Source of the DNA: Pseudomonas parafulva
Lineage (GTDB): Bacteria; Pseudomonadota; Gammaproteobacteria; Pseudomonadales; Pseudomonadaceae
NCBI RefSeq assembly: GCF_002021815.1
Contig: NZ_CP019952.1
Span: 3,193,001-3,257,000, forward strand
DNA length: 64,000 bases
Direction of reading: 5' to 3'
Shown one piece after another: positions 30,611 to 40,369 of the stretch. The position numbers were made by a program, and so were the translations under genes. Every line of letters begins with the position of its first letter. Positions within the stretch are counted from its first letter, which is position 1. The notes below the pieces were generated by a model, which was given only the letters and a program-made list of their open reading frames with translations, searched no databases and was not told the origin of the DNA.

Positions 30611-31375
30611 TTACTTCAGGCTGCCGGACAGGAACTGCTTCAGGCGTTCCGAACGCGGGTTGGCCAGCACCTCACGGGGGCAGCCGGTCTCTTCGACCAG
30701 GCCCTTGTGCAGGAACACCAACTGGTTGGACACCTCGCGGGCAAAACCCATTTCGTGGGTCACCACCACCATGGTCCGGCCTTCCTGGGCCAGTGCCTGC
30801 ATCACCTTGAGCACATCGCCAACCAGTTCAGGGTCCAGGGCCGAGGTCGGTTCGTCGAACAGCATGACCTCTGGTTCAACGGCCAGTGCGCGCGCAATGG
30901 CCACACGTTGCTGCTCGCCACCGGACATGTGCCCCGGGAAGGCATCCTTGCGGTGGGCAACCCCGACCTTCTCAAGGTAGTGCTCGGCCTTCTCCAGTGC
31001 CTCCTTGCGGCTGACCCCCAGCACATGCACTGGCGCCTCGATGATGTTCTCCAGCGCCGTCATGTGCGACCACAGGTTGAAATGCTGGAACACCATCGCC
31101 AGGCGCGAGCGCATGCGTTGCAGCTGGCGCGCATCAGCTGCCTTGAGTGCGCCATCCTTGCCGGGGGTCAGTTTCAGCTCTTCGTTGTTGAGCAGTATCT
31201 TGCCTGCATGGGGCTGCTCCAGCAGGTTGATGCAGCGCAGGAAGGTGGACTTGCCCGACCCACTGGAGCCGATGATGCTGATGACGTCGCCTGCCTTGGC
31301 CGCCAGGGAAACGCCCTTGAGGACCTCATGGCTGCCGTAGCGCTTGTGCAGGTCTTGGACTTGGAGTTTGTACAT
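30611..31375 (-). CDS. aotP: Arginine/ornithine ABC transporter ATPase
   Basis: This is the cytoplasmic ATPase of the arginine/ornithine importer (HisP/AotP family). It has 254 residues with Walker A GSSGSGKST, signature MSGGEQQR, Walker B VMLFDEPTSALD and the switch His in VVVTHEMGFA. The ATG at 31375 begins MYKLQVQDL; a frame extension of five codons is less likely. It follows aotM by 22 bp. Family similarity alone cannot tell arginine from histidine or lysine, but argR next door supports arginine/ornithine. Confidence 0.93.
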   Translation of the reverse strand: MYKLQVQDLHKRYGSHEVLKGVSLAAKAGDVISIIGSSGSGKSTFLRCINLLEQPHAGKILLNNEELKLTPGKDGALKAADARQLQRMRSRLAMVFQHFNLWSHMTALENIIEAPVHVLGVSRKEALEKAEHYLEKVGVAHRKDAFPGHMSGGEQQRVAIARALAVEPEVMLFDEPTSALDPELVGDVLKVMQALAQEGRTMVVVTHEMGFAREVSNQLVFLHKGLVEETGCPREVLANPRSERLKQFLSGSLK

Positions 31376-31397
31376 GCTGTCGATTCTCACAGAGCGG

Positions 31398-32096
31398 TCA
31401 GTGCTTGCGCGGCGCCAGGTAGCCGAGCCAGCGGCGTTCGGCCATCTTGAACAGGCGCACCAGGATGAAGGTCAGGCACAGGTAGAACACGCCCGCCGTG
31501 ATGTAGGCCTCGAAAGGCAGGTAGTACTGGGCATTGACCGTGCGCGCGGCACCGGTGATGTCGATCAGGGTCACGATCGACGCCAGGCTGGTGGTTTGCA
31601 GCATCATGATCACTTCATTGCTGTATTGCGGCAGCGCACGGCGCAGCGCAGACGGCAGCAGGATGCGTCGGTACATCTTCATGCGCGACATGCCCATGGC
31701 CTTGGCCGCCTCGATCTCGCCATGGGGCGTGGCTTTGAGGCTGCCGGCAACGATCTCGGCGGTATAGGCGCTGGTGTTGATGGCAAAGGCCAGGCACGCG
31801 CAGAAGGTTGCGCTGGACAACAAGGGCCAGAACACGCTGGCCCTGACGGCCTCGAACTGCGCCAGACCATAGTAGATCAGGAACAGCTGCACCAGCATGG
31901 GCGTGCCACGAATGACGTAGGTGTAAAGCCAGGCCGGCAGGTTGACCCACGGGCGCTTTGACACGCGCATCAAGCCCAGCGGAATGGCCGCCAGCAAGCC
32001 GAAGAACAACGAGACTGCCAGCAGCTTGAGGGTGGTGAGCAGGCCGTCGAAATACATCGGCAACGCTTCCCAGACCACGTTGTAGTCGAAGATCAT
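31398..32096 (-). CDS. aotM: Arginine/ornithine ABC transporter permease AotM
   Basis: This inner-membrane permease of the HisM type has 232 residues and about five hydrophobic helices, with the EAA loop (HGEIEAAKAMGMSRMKMYRR) that docks to the ATPase. Its ATG overlaps the aotQ stop in an ATGA, indicating coupled translation and a heterodimeric permease. Confidence 0.92.
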   Translation of the reverse strand: MIFDYNVVWEALPMYFDGLLTTLKLLAVSLFFGLLAAIPLGLMRVSKRPWVNLPAWLYTYVIRGTPMLVQLFLIYYGLAQFEAVRASVFWPLLSSATFCACLAFAINTSAYTAEIVAGSLKATPHGEIEAAKAMGMSRMKMYRRILLPSALRRALPQYSNEVIMMLQTTSLASIVTLIDITGAARTVNAQYYLPFEAYITAGVFYLCLTFILVRLFKMAERRWLGYLAPRKH

Positions 32097-32782
32097 AATT
32101 CGGTCACCTTGACACCCACCGAGTAGCGGCGCTCCAGATACTTCAGCGCCAGCAACGAGACGCTGGTCAGCACCAGGTACAAGGCGGCCACTGCCAGGAA
32201 GAAGGTGAAGGGTTCACGGGTGGCATCGGCCGCCTGCTTGGCCTTGAACATCATGTCCTGCAGGCCGACCACCGAAATCAACGCCGTGGCCTTGGTCAGC
32301 ACCAGCCAATTGTTGGTAAAGCCTGGAATCGCCAGGCGAATCATTTGCGGCACCTGGATGCGGAAGAACACCTGCCGGGCATTCATGCCATAGGCGACCC
32401 CCGCCTCGGCCTGGCCCTTTGGAATGCCCAGAAATGCACCCCGGAACGTTTCCGAAAGGTAGGCGCCGAAAATGAAGCCCAGCGTACCGATACCTGCCAG
32501 CAGCGGGTTCAGGTCGATATAGTCTTCGTAGCCCACCAGCGGCGCCACGCGGTTGATGATGTCCTGCCCGCCATAGAAGATCAGCAGGATCAGTACCAGA
32601 TCCGGTATGCCGCGAATGACCGTGGAATACAGGTCGCCCAGCCAGGCCAGCCAGCGCACGGGCGACAAGCGCAGCGCCACGCCGATCAGGCCGAGCACGA
32701 TGGCCAGGGCCATCGACGAAAGGGCAAGCTGTAGCGTCAGCCACGCCCCATCGAGGATGACTGCCCCGTAGCCTTTCAACAT
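32093..32782 (-). CDS. aotQ: Arginine/ornithine ABC transporter permease AotQ
   Basis: This is the HisQ-type partner permease: 229 residues, about five membrane helices, and an EAA-like loop (GQAEAGVAYGMNARQVFFRI). It follows the binding-protein gene after an 88-bp gap that holds a strong hairpin, and overlaps aotM by four bases. Confidence 0.92.
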   Translation of the reverse strand: MLKGYGAVILDGAWLTLQLALSSMALAIVLGLIGVALRLSPVRWLAWLGDLYSTVIRGIPDLVLILLIFYGGQDIINRVAPLVGYEDYIDLNPLLAGIGTLGFIFGAYLSETFRGAFLGIPKGQAEAGVAYGMNARQVFFRIQVPQMIRLAIPGFTNNWLVLTKATALISVVGLQDMMFKAKQAADATREPFTFFLAVAALYLVLTSVSLLALKYLERRYSVGVKVTEL

Positions 32783-32810
32783 GTTGAGGTCCTCGACCTA
32801 GAGAATGAAA

Positions 32811-32849
32811 AATGGTGCAAACCTCAGCGCTTCTGCTGTTTGCACCATT
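32811..32849 (-). promoter_or_regulatory. Intercistronic hairpin between aotJ and aotQ
   Basis: A perfect 12-bp stem, AATGGTGCAAAC / GTTTGCACCATT, with a 15-base loop lies 22 bases after the aotJ stop. It has no long T-run. Such hairpins commonly protect the binding-protein mRNA and lower permease expression. Confidence 0.7.
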
Positions 32850-32870
32850 GCATAGCGATTGACGGCTGAC

Positions 32871-33656
32871 TCAGTTCGCGTCTGGGCCGTAGATGTCGAA
32901 GTTGAAGTATTTCTTCTCGATCTCTTTGTACTTGCCATTGGCACGGATGGCATCGATGGCCGCATTGATGCGATCGACGTTGGCCTTGTCACCCTTGCGC
33001 ACGGCAATGCCGACGCCGTCACCGAAGTACTTCACGTCGGTGAAGGCAGGGCCTACGAACGCGAAGCCCTTGCCGGCATCGGTCTTGAGGAAGCCATCTT
33101 CCAACAGCGTGGCGTCGGCCACGGTGCCGTCCAGGCGACCAGCCGCCACGTCCAGGTAGATTTCGTTCTGCGTGCCGTATGGCACCACGGTGGCGCCTTT
33201 GGGCGCGAGCACTTCCTTGGCGAAGCGATCGTGGATCGAGCCACGCTGCACGCCAATCTTCTTGCCCTTGAGCTCATCGAGGCTGTCGGTGACCGCGGTA
33301 CCTTCCTTCATCACCAGACGCGCCGGGGTGAGGTAGTAACGCTTGGTGAAGTCCACCGACTTCTTGCGGTCTTCGGTGATGGACATCGAAGACAGGATGG
33401 CGTCGATCTTGCGCACTTTCAGCGCAGGAATCAGGCCGTCGAACTCCTGCTCGACCCAGGTGCACTTGGCCTTCATCTCTTCGCACAGGGCGTTGCCGAT
33501 GTCGTAGTCGAAGCCGGCGATGCTGCCATCGGGCTGCTTGAAGGCAAAAGGAGGGTAAGCCGCTTCGATACCGATTTTCAGCGGTTTTTCATCGGCCTGC
33601 GATACCAGGGAAAACACGGACAGCGCCAGGGCGCCAAGCAGTGCGAGCTTCTTCAT
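32871..33656 (-). CDS. aotJ: Arginine/ornithine periplasmic binding protein
   Basis: This periplasmic solute-binding protein of the Lys/Arg/Orn (HisJ/ArgT) family has 261 residues. The signal peptide [21 protein letters not shown] is cut before DEKPLKIG, and the ligand-domain signatures [13 protein letters not shown] and [15 protein letters not shown] follow. It is the first gene of aotJ-aotQ-aotM-aotP-argR. Unlike the P. aeruginosa operon I recall, no aotO lies in the cluster. ATG 33656 was chosen because it starts the signal peptide. Confidence 0.94.
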   Translation of the reverse strand: MKKLALLGALALSVFSLVSQADEKPLKIGIEAAYPPFAFKQPDGSIAGFDYDIGNALCEEMKAKCTWVEQEFDGLIPALKVRKIDAILSSMSITEDRKKSVDFTKRYYLTPARLVMKEGTAVTDSLDELKGKKIGVQRGSIHDRFAKEVLAPKGATVVPYGTQNEIYLDVAAGRLDGTVADATLLEDGFLKTDAGKGFAFVGPAFTDVKYFGDGVGIAVRKGDKANVDRINAAIDAIRANGKYKEIEKKYFNFDIYGPDAN

Positions 33657-34101
33657 CAGGTAACTCCATCGGTACGGGGCAATACAAGGCAGGTAACAGC
33701 TGCCCGATATGCGAATGGTTACAACGCGAGCCGCGCAGGGTTCGACCAAGGTCGCAGACCACGAGCGAGTGAATGGCATTTTAACGACAGCCCGGTAGTC
33801 GAAATTTCTTCAAAGCGACAACTACTTACAGAAGCGCCTGAAACCGCTGCGGGCGATGTTGACAGCCAATGCAGAATATGCAAAAGCGCAAGAGGTTGAA
33901 CCCATGAATCTAGCAAATCCTGGGCCTATTATTGGCAAACCCTTGTGGGACGGCAAGTGTAGCGTGATGGAGCGTTCTACAAGACAGCCAAAATGCCCCT
34001 AAACAGCGCCAAGTGTTTCCAGGCGCCCCGCCATAGCGCATTGCTGGTGACAGAAAAGTAACCGATCACTGCCGGGTAACAGGCCCAGCGGTCTATAAAG
34101 C
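33657..34101. promoter_or_regulatory. aotJ upstream region
   Basis: This stretch of about 445 bp holds the aotJ promoter and the ArgR-type sites at 33777-33820. The rest, to the acsA terminator, has no frame with a ribosome site and no feature I can name. Confidence 0.5.
33777..33820 (-). promoter_or_regulatory. ArgR-type half-sites before aotJ
   Basis: On the minus strand TGTCGC-N8-AA (33820-33805) is an exact ArgR half-site. A weaker partner, TGTCGT followed by N8 and CA, starts at 33789 in the same orientation. They lie about 120-165 bp upstream of the aotJ start, matching the known arginine induction of aot. Confidence 0.6.
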
Positions 34102-34129
34102 AAAAACCCCGCCGGTTAACCCGGCGGGG
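34102..34129 (-). terminator. Terminator downstream of acsA
   Basis: CCCCGCCGG / CCGGCGGGG pair around a short loop (stem 34107-34129), and the minus strand continues with five T residues. It lies about 84 bp after the acsA stop. Confidence 0.88.
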
Positions 34130-34212
34130 CCTGTGCTGGACGATGGTGCACTGGCGGCGCGCCCCAAATCAGCTTGCCATCAAGCTTGAATCTCGGACCG
34201 CGCGCAGTGCCG

Positions 34213-36174
<1,962 letters not shown>

Positions 36175-36557
36175 CGTGTTTACCTCGGTGTAATAGTTGT
36201 TTTTGTATGGGACCGATGTAACTGTACCAGAGCGATAACCGCCATTCGACGTTGGTAGTAATTTGCCAGTCGATCGGGTCGCAACCGCTCAAGCGCGGGC
36301 ATTGTGCTGCCTTGCAAGGTGCAGGCCGTGGATTATTACCAATTTCACCAACAGACTTTATCAAAAGTCCCACTGTTTCACCCTGGGTCACAGTTCTAGA
36401 ATTGATCTCGCCAGCAACGGCAAGAAGATTGACAACCTGTAACCGCCCCCACGAAGGCAACTGTCACTTCTCTGCAAACTTGATCAATACCTTAACGGTT
36501 GTCGTAGTGCCTCACGCACGGCGCGCACCGTCACGACCTTAAATAGGCAGATAAAAC
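36175..36557. promoter_or_regulatory. acsA / DUF2790 divergent intergenic region
   Basis: This 383-bp AT-richer gap must contain promoters for acsA (minus) and the small DUF2790 gene (plus). I could not identify a convincing -24/-12 or operator by eye. Confidence 0.4.
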
Positions 36558-36812
36558 ATGAAAGCTTTAATGGTAGTACTGCTGGGCAGTCTGTGCGGGA
36601 CGGCCATGGCCGACGAAGCCCAGGCCGCCGAACAGGCACCGGTTGAACAGTACAGTTACTCGCAACACCTGGACATCGACCACGTCATTTCCATGAGTGA
36701 AATCCCCAATGTCTGCGGCGTAGTGCCCGCTCGCATGACCTATGCCGACTCGCAGGGCCACACCCACGTGCTGGAATACCGCGTGATGGGCAACGGCTGC
36801 TCCAACGGCTGA
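36558..36812 (+). CDS. Secreted DUF2790 small protein
   Basis: This 84-residue protein has a signal peptide (MKALMVVLLGSLCGTAMA, cut before DEAQ) followed by a DUF2790 domain: YSQHLDIDHVISM, then VCGVVPARMTYADSQG and a C-terminal cysteine in NGCSNG. Two cysteines could form a disulfide in the periplasm. DUF2790 proteins are common in Pseudomonas and their function is unknown. The gene is monocistronic; a GC hairpin (36826-36847) follows. Confidence 0.85.
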   Translation: MKALMVVLLGSLCGTAMADEAQAAEQAPVEQYSYSQHLDIDHVISMSEIPNVCGVVPARMTYADSQGHTHVLEYRVMGNGCSNG

Positions 36813-36825
36813 CAGCGCGGCGACC

Positions 36826-36847
36826 AAGGGGGCCGAATGACCCCCTT
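36826..36847. terminator. Hairpin after the DUF2790 gene
   Basis: AAGGGGG and CCCCCTT pair around an 8-base loop, 13 bp after the stop. There is no T-run in the plus direction, so termination is uncertain. Confidence 0.4.
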
Positions 36848-36916
36848 CGCGGCCGTCTGCACACAAGTAATACTGAAAGTTAAAAGCGACAGAACACTAC
36901 CCTGAGTACAGTCCAA

Positions 36917-38479
36917 TCAGTGCCCTGCTGATTTTCCAAGTGAATAATCTTTTAACTTATTGGCAATGGTCGTGTGCGATACGCCCAAGCGCTTGCCCAA
37001 TGCTCGGCTGCTTGGAAACTCCTTGAGCAAACTTTCCAATACAGCTTTTTCAAAACGCCCGACAATATCGGACAATGCACCGTCCAGTGAAAAATCCCCC
37101 AACGGCTGTCGCACGCCATAATCGGGTAACCGCACATGCTCACTCTTGACCACACCGTTTTCACATAACGACACCGCCTGGAATACCACGTTTTCCAACT
37201 GCCGAACGTTACCCGGCCAATCATAGCTGGCCAACTTTTGCATCGCCCCTGTCGCCAGGCGAGGCATGGCGCATCCGATCTGCCGACTGGCCTGATCGAG
37301 AAAAAACTGCACCAGCCCCTCGAGCCCATCCATGCATTCGCGCAAGGGCGGAATGTGCAACGACAGCACGTTGAGCCGGTGGTACAAGTCCTGGCGGAAT
37401 TCGCCCCGGGCACAGAGCTCGGACAGGTCCACCTGCGTGGCGCAGATCACCCGTACATCCAGATAGACCTCCTCGTCGCTACCCACACGGCGAAAACATC
37501 CGTCCTGCAAGAACCGCAACAACTTCACCTGAAGCCGCGGGCTCATTTCAGCCACGCCATCGAGAAACAGCGTGCCGCCGGCTGTCAGCTCCAGCAGCCC
37601 CAGCTTGCCTTCGGCGCGGGCACCTTCGAAGGCGCCCGGCCCGTAGCCGAACAGCTCGGTCTCGGCCATCGACTCAGGCAAGCCGGCACAGTTGAGCGCC
37701 ATCAGCGGCGACTGCCCACGCGGGCTCGCCAGGTGGCACGCCCTGGCCAGAAGCTCCTTGCCGGTGCCGGTCTCCCCTTCGATCAACAGCGGCGCATCCA
37801 GCGGCGCCATTCGCCTTGCTTCACGGACAACGGCAGCCATCAGGCGTGAGCTCTGGAAAATGCTGTCGAACCCCCGCAACTCCTGCTTGCGCACATTGTA
37901 GATACGTTCACCGATACGATCGGCACGGTGCAGGGTGAGCACGGCGCCGGCCAACGCTTCGCTGTCATCGTGCTCGGACTGCAACGGCGCGATGTCGGCC
38001 AGGAACACATGGCCCTTAACCTGTACCCGCAGACCGTTGATACGCGACTTGTTGCTGCGCACCAGTTCCGGCAAGTCGAAGTCGTCCACGTAGCGAGCCA
38101 GTGGCAGGCCGGGCACTTCGTCGACCCGCACCCCCAGCAATTGGGCTGCCGACCGGTTTGCCGCCACGATGCTGCCACCCATGTCGATCGAGAGCACGGG
38201 AAACTCCAGCGCCCCAAGCAGCGCATTGAGTTCCATGTGCCGGCGCTCGCTGGGCATCAGCCCCACGCGCTTGACGCCGAATACGCCCGTGATGGCCTCG
38301 AACTTGGGGCGCAGGGCCTGGAACTGGAGGTTGATGAGGTTCGGGCAATGCAGGTAGATGGCGTTGCCATGGTCACCCCCTACTTCGCCCCGCAAGACGT
38401 TGATGCCGTAGTCGACCAACAGGTTGAGGATGTCGCGCAGAATCCCGATACGGTTCTGGCAGTGCACTTTGATACGCAT
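36917..38479 (-). CDS. phhR: Aromatic amino acid regulator PhhR
   Basis: PhhR is the TyrR-type regulator of phenylalanine and tyrosine catabolism in P. putida. The product has 520 residues from MRIKVHCQNRIGILRDIL: ACT domain 1-70, PAS about 80-170, AAA+ domain about 205-430 (Walker A GETGTGKE, Walker B LFLDGVAEM), and a C-terminal Fis-type helix-turn-helix (SRALGKRLGVSHTTIANKL). The sigma-54 contact loop reads GAFEGA instead of GAFTGA, in keeping with a regulator acting at sigma-70 promoters. The ATG at 38479 was chosen as the TyrR-family start. It is divergent from phhA. Confidence 0.95.
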   Translation of the reverse strand: MRIKVHCQNRIGILRDILNLLVDYGINVLRGEVGGDHGNAIYLHCPNLINLQFQALRPKFEAITGVFGVKRVGLMPSERRHMELNALLGALEFPVLSIDMGGSIVAANRSAAQLLGVRVDEVPGLPLARYVDDFDLPELVRSNKSRINGLRVQVKGHVFLADIAPLQSEHDDSEALAGAVLTLHRADRIGERIYNVRKQELRGFDSIFQSSRLMAAVVREARRMAPLDAPLLIEGETGTGKELLARACHLASPRGQSPLMALNCAGLPESMAETELFGYGPGAFEGARAEGKLGLLELTAGGTLFLDGVAEMSPRLQVKLLRFLQDGCFRRVGSDEEVYLDVRVICATQVDLSELCARGEFRQDLYHRLNVLSLHIPPLRECMDGLEGLVQFFLDQASRQIGCAMPRLATGAMQKLASYDWPGNVRQLENVVFQAVSLCENGVVKSEHVRLPDYGVRQPLGDFSLDGALSDIVGRFEKAVLESLLKEFPSSRALGKRLGVSHTTIANKLKDYSLGKSAGH

Positions 38480-38522
38480 AAGGGATACGCCTGGCAAAAA
38501 CTTCCCGCCTGAGCGGAAAACT

Positions 38523-38540
38523 TGTAAAGGAATTCTTACG
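38523..38540. promoter_or_regulatory. PhhR (TyrR-type) box 1
   Basis: TGTAAA-N6-CTTACG matches the TyrR/PhhR operator TGTAAA-N6-TTTAC(A/G) with one mismatch. It lies 44 bp upstream of the phhR start codon and so may serve autoregulation. Confidence 0.7.
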
Positions 38541-38595
38541 AAATGACCGCTGATGATCATTGCAGGAGCTTGATGTTGGGACAATTCAGGGGTTT

Positions 38596-38613
38596 TGTAA
38601 AATTATCCTTACA
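38596..38613. promoter_or_regulatory. PhhR (TyrR-type) box 2
   Basis: TGTAAA-N6-CTTACA is flanked by symmetric TTT and AAA, giving a longer near-palindrome. It is 116 bp before the phhA start and the better of the two boxes in this gap, suited to activation of phhAB. Confidence 0.78.
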
Positions 38614-38729
38614 AAATAGCGTGCCCGCCTGGGCCCTATCCCCTCCATGAGTAGATGTGCACTGTGCATTAACGGGTTATTTCTGATGCCTACCTGTACA
38701 TAACGACAAGAGCTGATCAGGAGACCTCC

Positions 38730-39518
38730 ATGAAGCACACCCACTATGTGGCACGCGAGCCTGATGCGCAGGGGTTCATCGATTACCCGCAGCAGGAGCA
38801 TGGCGTGTGGAACACGTTGATCACCCGCCAACTGAAGGTGATCGAAGGGCGTGCCTGTCAGGAATACCTCGACGGTATCGAGCAGTTGAAGCTGCCTCAT
38901 GACCGCATCCCGCAGCTAGGTGAGATCAACAAGGTGCTGGGGGCAACCACCGGCTGGCAGGTCGCACGGGTTCCGGCATTGATTCCGTTCCAGACCTTCT
39001 TCGAGCTGCTTGCCAGCAAGCGCTTCCCGGTGGCAACGTTCATTCGCACGCCCGAAGAACTGGACTACCTCCAGGAACCGGACATCTTTCACGAAATCTT
39101 CGGCCACTGCCCGCTGCTGACCAACCCCTGGTTTGCCGAATTCACCCATACCTACGGCAAGCTGGGCCTGGCCGCCACCAAGGAACAGCGCGTCTATCTG
39201 GCGCGCCTGTACTGGATGACCATCGAATTCGGCCTGATGGACACACCCAACGGCCGCAAGATCTACGGCGGTGGCATTCTGTCCTCGCCCAAGGAGACGG
39301 TCTACAGCCTGTCTGGCGAACCCGAGCATCAGGCCTTCGACCCCATCGAGGCCATGCGCACCCCTTATCGGATCGACATCCTGCAGCCGGTGTACTTCGT
39401 GCTGCCAGAGCTCAAGCGCCTGTTCGACCTTGCTCACGAAGACATCATGGGCATGGTCGCGCAAGCCCAGCAGCTAGGCTTGCACGCGCCGAAGTTTCCA
39501 CCCAAGGTTGCCGCTTGA
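38730..39518 (+). CDS. phhA: Phenylalanine 4-hydroxylase
   Basis: PhhA hydroxylates phenylalanine to tyrosine with O2 and a pterin cofactor at a mononuclear iron. The product has 262 residues, the bacterial single-domain form. Iron ligands are H121 and H126 in HEIFGHCPLL and E166 in YWMTIEFGLM. AGGAG precedes the ATG. phhB follows 40 bp downstream; PhhR binds the upstream gap. Confidence 0.97.
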   Translation: MKHTHYVAREPDAQGFIDYPQQEHGVWNTLITRQLKVIEGRACQEYLDGIEQLKLPHDRIPQLGEINKVLGATTGWQVARVPALIPFQTFFELLASKRFPVATFIRTPEELDYLQEPDIFHEIFGHCPLLTNPWFAEFTHTYGKLGLAATKEQRVYLARLYWMTIEFGLMDTPNGRKIYGGGILSSPKETVYSLSGEPEHQAFDPIEAMRTPYRIDILQPVYFVLPELKRLFDLAHEDIMGMVAQAQQLGLHAPKFPPKVAA

Positions 39519-39558
39519 ACGCTGCTTGCCACTCACAACGCCACATGGATAACAACGT

Positions 39559-39915
39559 ATGAATGCCTTGAACCAAGCCCACTGCGAAGCCTGCCGCGCC
39601 GATGCACCAAAAGTCAGCGAGCAGGAGCTGGCCGAGCTGATTCGCGAAATTCCGGACTGGAACATCGAAGTGCGTGACGGCCACATGGAGCTTGAGCGCG
39701 TATTCTTGTTCAAGAACTTCAAGCATGCCCTGGCGTTCACCAACGCCGTCGGGGAAATTGCCGAGGCCGAAGGGCATCACCCGGGACTGCTGACCGAGTG
39801 GGGCAAGGTGACCGTCACCTGGTGGAGCCACTCGATCAAAGGCCTGCACCGTAACGACTTCATCATGTGCGCACGCACCGACAAAGTTGCCGAGACGGCC
39901 GAAGGGCGCAAGTAA
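39559..39915 (+). CDS. phhB: Pterin-4a-carbinolamine dehydratase
   Basis: PhhB recycles the pterin cofactor of PhhA by dehydrating 4a-hydroxytetrahydropterin, and may stabilise PhhA. The product has 118 residues with the family core [20 protein letters not shown], the active-site pair in EGHHPGL, and [14 protein letters not shown]. It is cotranscribed with phhA and followed by a clear terminator. An aromatic aminotransferase gene that follows in some species is absent here. Confidence 0.96.
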   Translation: MNALNQAHCEACRADAPKVSEQELAELIREIPDWNIEVRDGHMELERVFLFKNFKHALAFTNAVGEIAEAEGHHPGLLTEWGKVTVTWWSHSIKGLHRNDFIMCARTDKVAETAEGRK

Positions 39916-39948
39916 ACTGCCCAAGGCTTCAGTCGCGGGGCTCACACG

Positions 39949-39974
39949 GGCGTGGCCGTCGGTCACGCCTTTTT
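39949..39974 (+). terminator. Rho-independent terminator of phhAB
   Basis: The stem GGCGTGGCC / GGTCACGCC (one G-T pair) has a 3-base loop and is followed by TTTTT, 33 bp after the phhB stop. Confidence 0.92.
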
Positions 39975-40152
39975 ATGCAGCCAGAACAGCCTTGAGCCTG
40001 CGGCATGACCTGAGTTGATCGATCCGCTGGGCTAACCGAGCGTAGGAAAAAAGCCAAACTGTCATCCAGACTTGTGTATCCTGCCCCAGCTTCTTGAAGC
40101 TTCACACGCGCCTGGCGCAGCCTTTTCACTCACACTTGCGAGGAACGACGAG

Positions 40153-40281
40153 ATGCATGAGATCCCGAATCTTCCCTTCCCAAGCCTGAACCCAGAAGAG
40201 CCCACCGTTACCGCCCACGCTGACTCGGCACCTGCTCTCGAGCAGGAAGGTGACGATCAGACCAGCGCCGACCAGGACTAG
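40153..40281 (+). CDS. Small 42-residue protein, unknown
   Basis: A short frame beginning MHEIPNLPFPSLNPEEP has an AGGAACGACGAG ribosome site before the ATG at 40153. The 42-residue product is rich in Pro, Glu and Asp, with no cysteine, signal or membrane segment, so it is probably disordered. It lies alone between the phhAB terminator and a hairpin at 40298-40346. I recall hypothetical genes at this locus in P. putida but no function. Confidence 0.6.
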   Translation: MHEIPNLPFPSLNPEEPTVTAHADSAPALEQEGDDQTSADQD

Positions 40282-40297
40282 ACCGCGCGCACTGGCT

Positions 40298-40346
40298 GTG
40301 TGAAAACGGCTGATATGGCGCCTTGCGTTTCAGCACGTTTTCACAC
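40298..40346. terminator. Long hairpin between the small gene and the dehydrogenase gene
   Basis: GTGTGAAAACG / CGTTTTCACAC is a perfect 11-bp stem whose interior adds GCTGA / TCAGC after a bulged A. It lies between genes that converge (plus gene ends 40281, minus gene ends 40370). It may terminate both, and its symmetry also recalls a dispersed repeat. Confidence 0.6.
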
Positions 40347-40369
40347 CGCTCGGTCGAGCAAGTTTCCCT

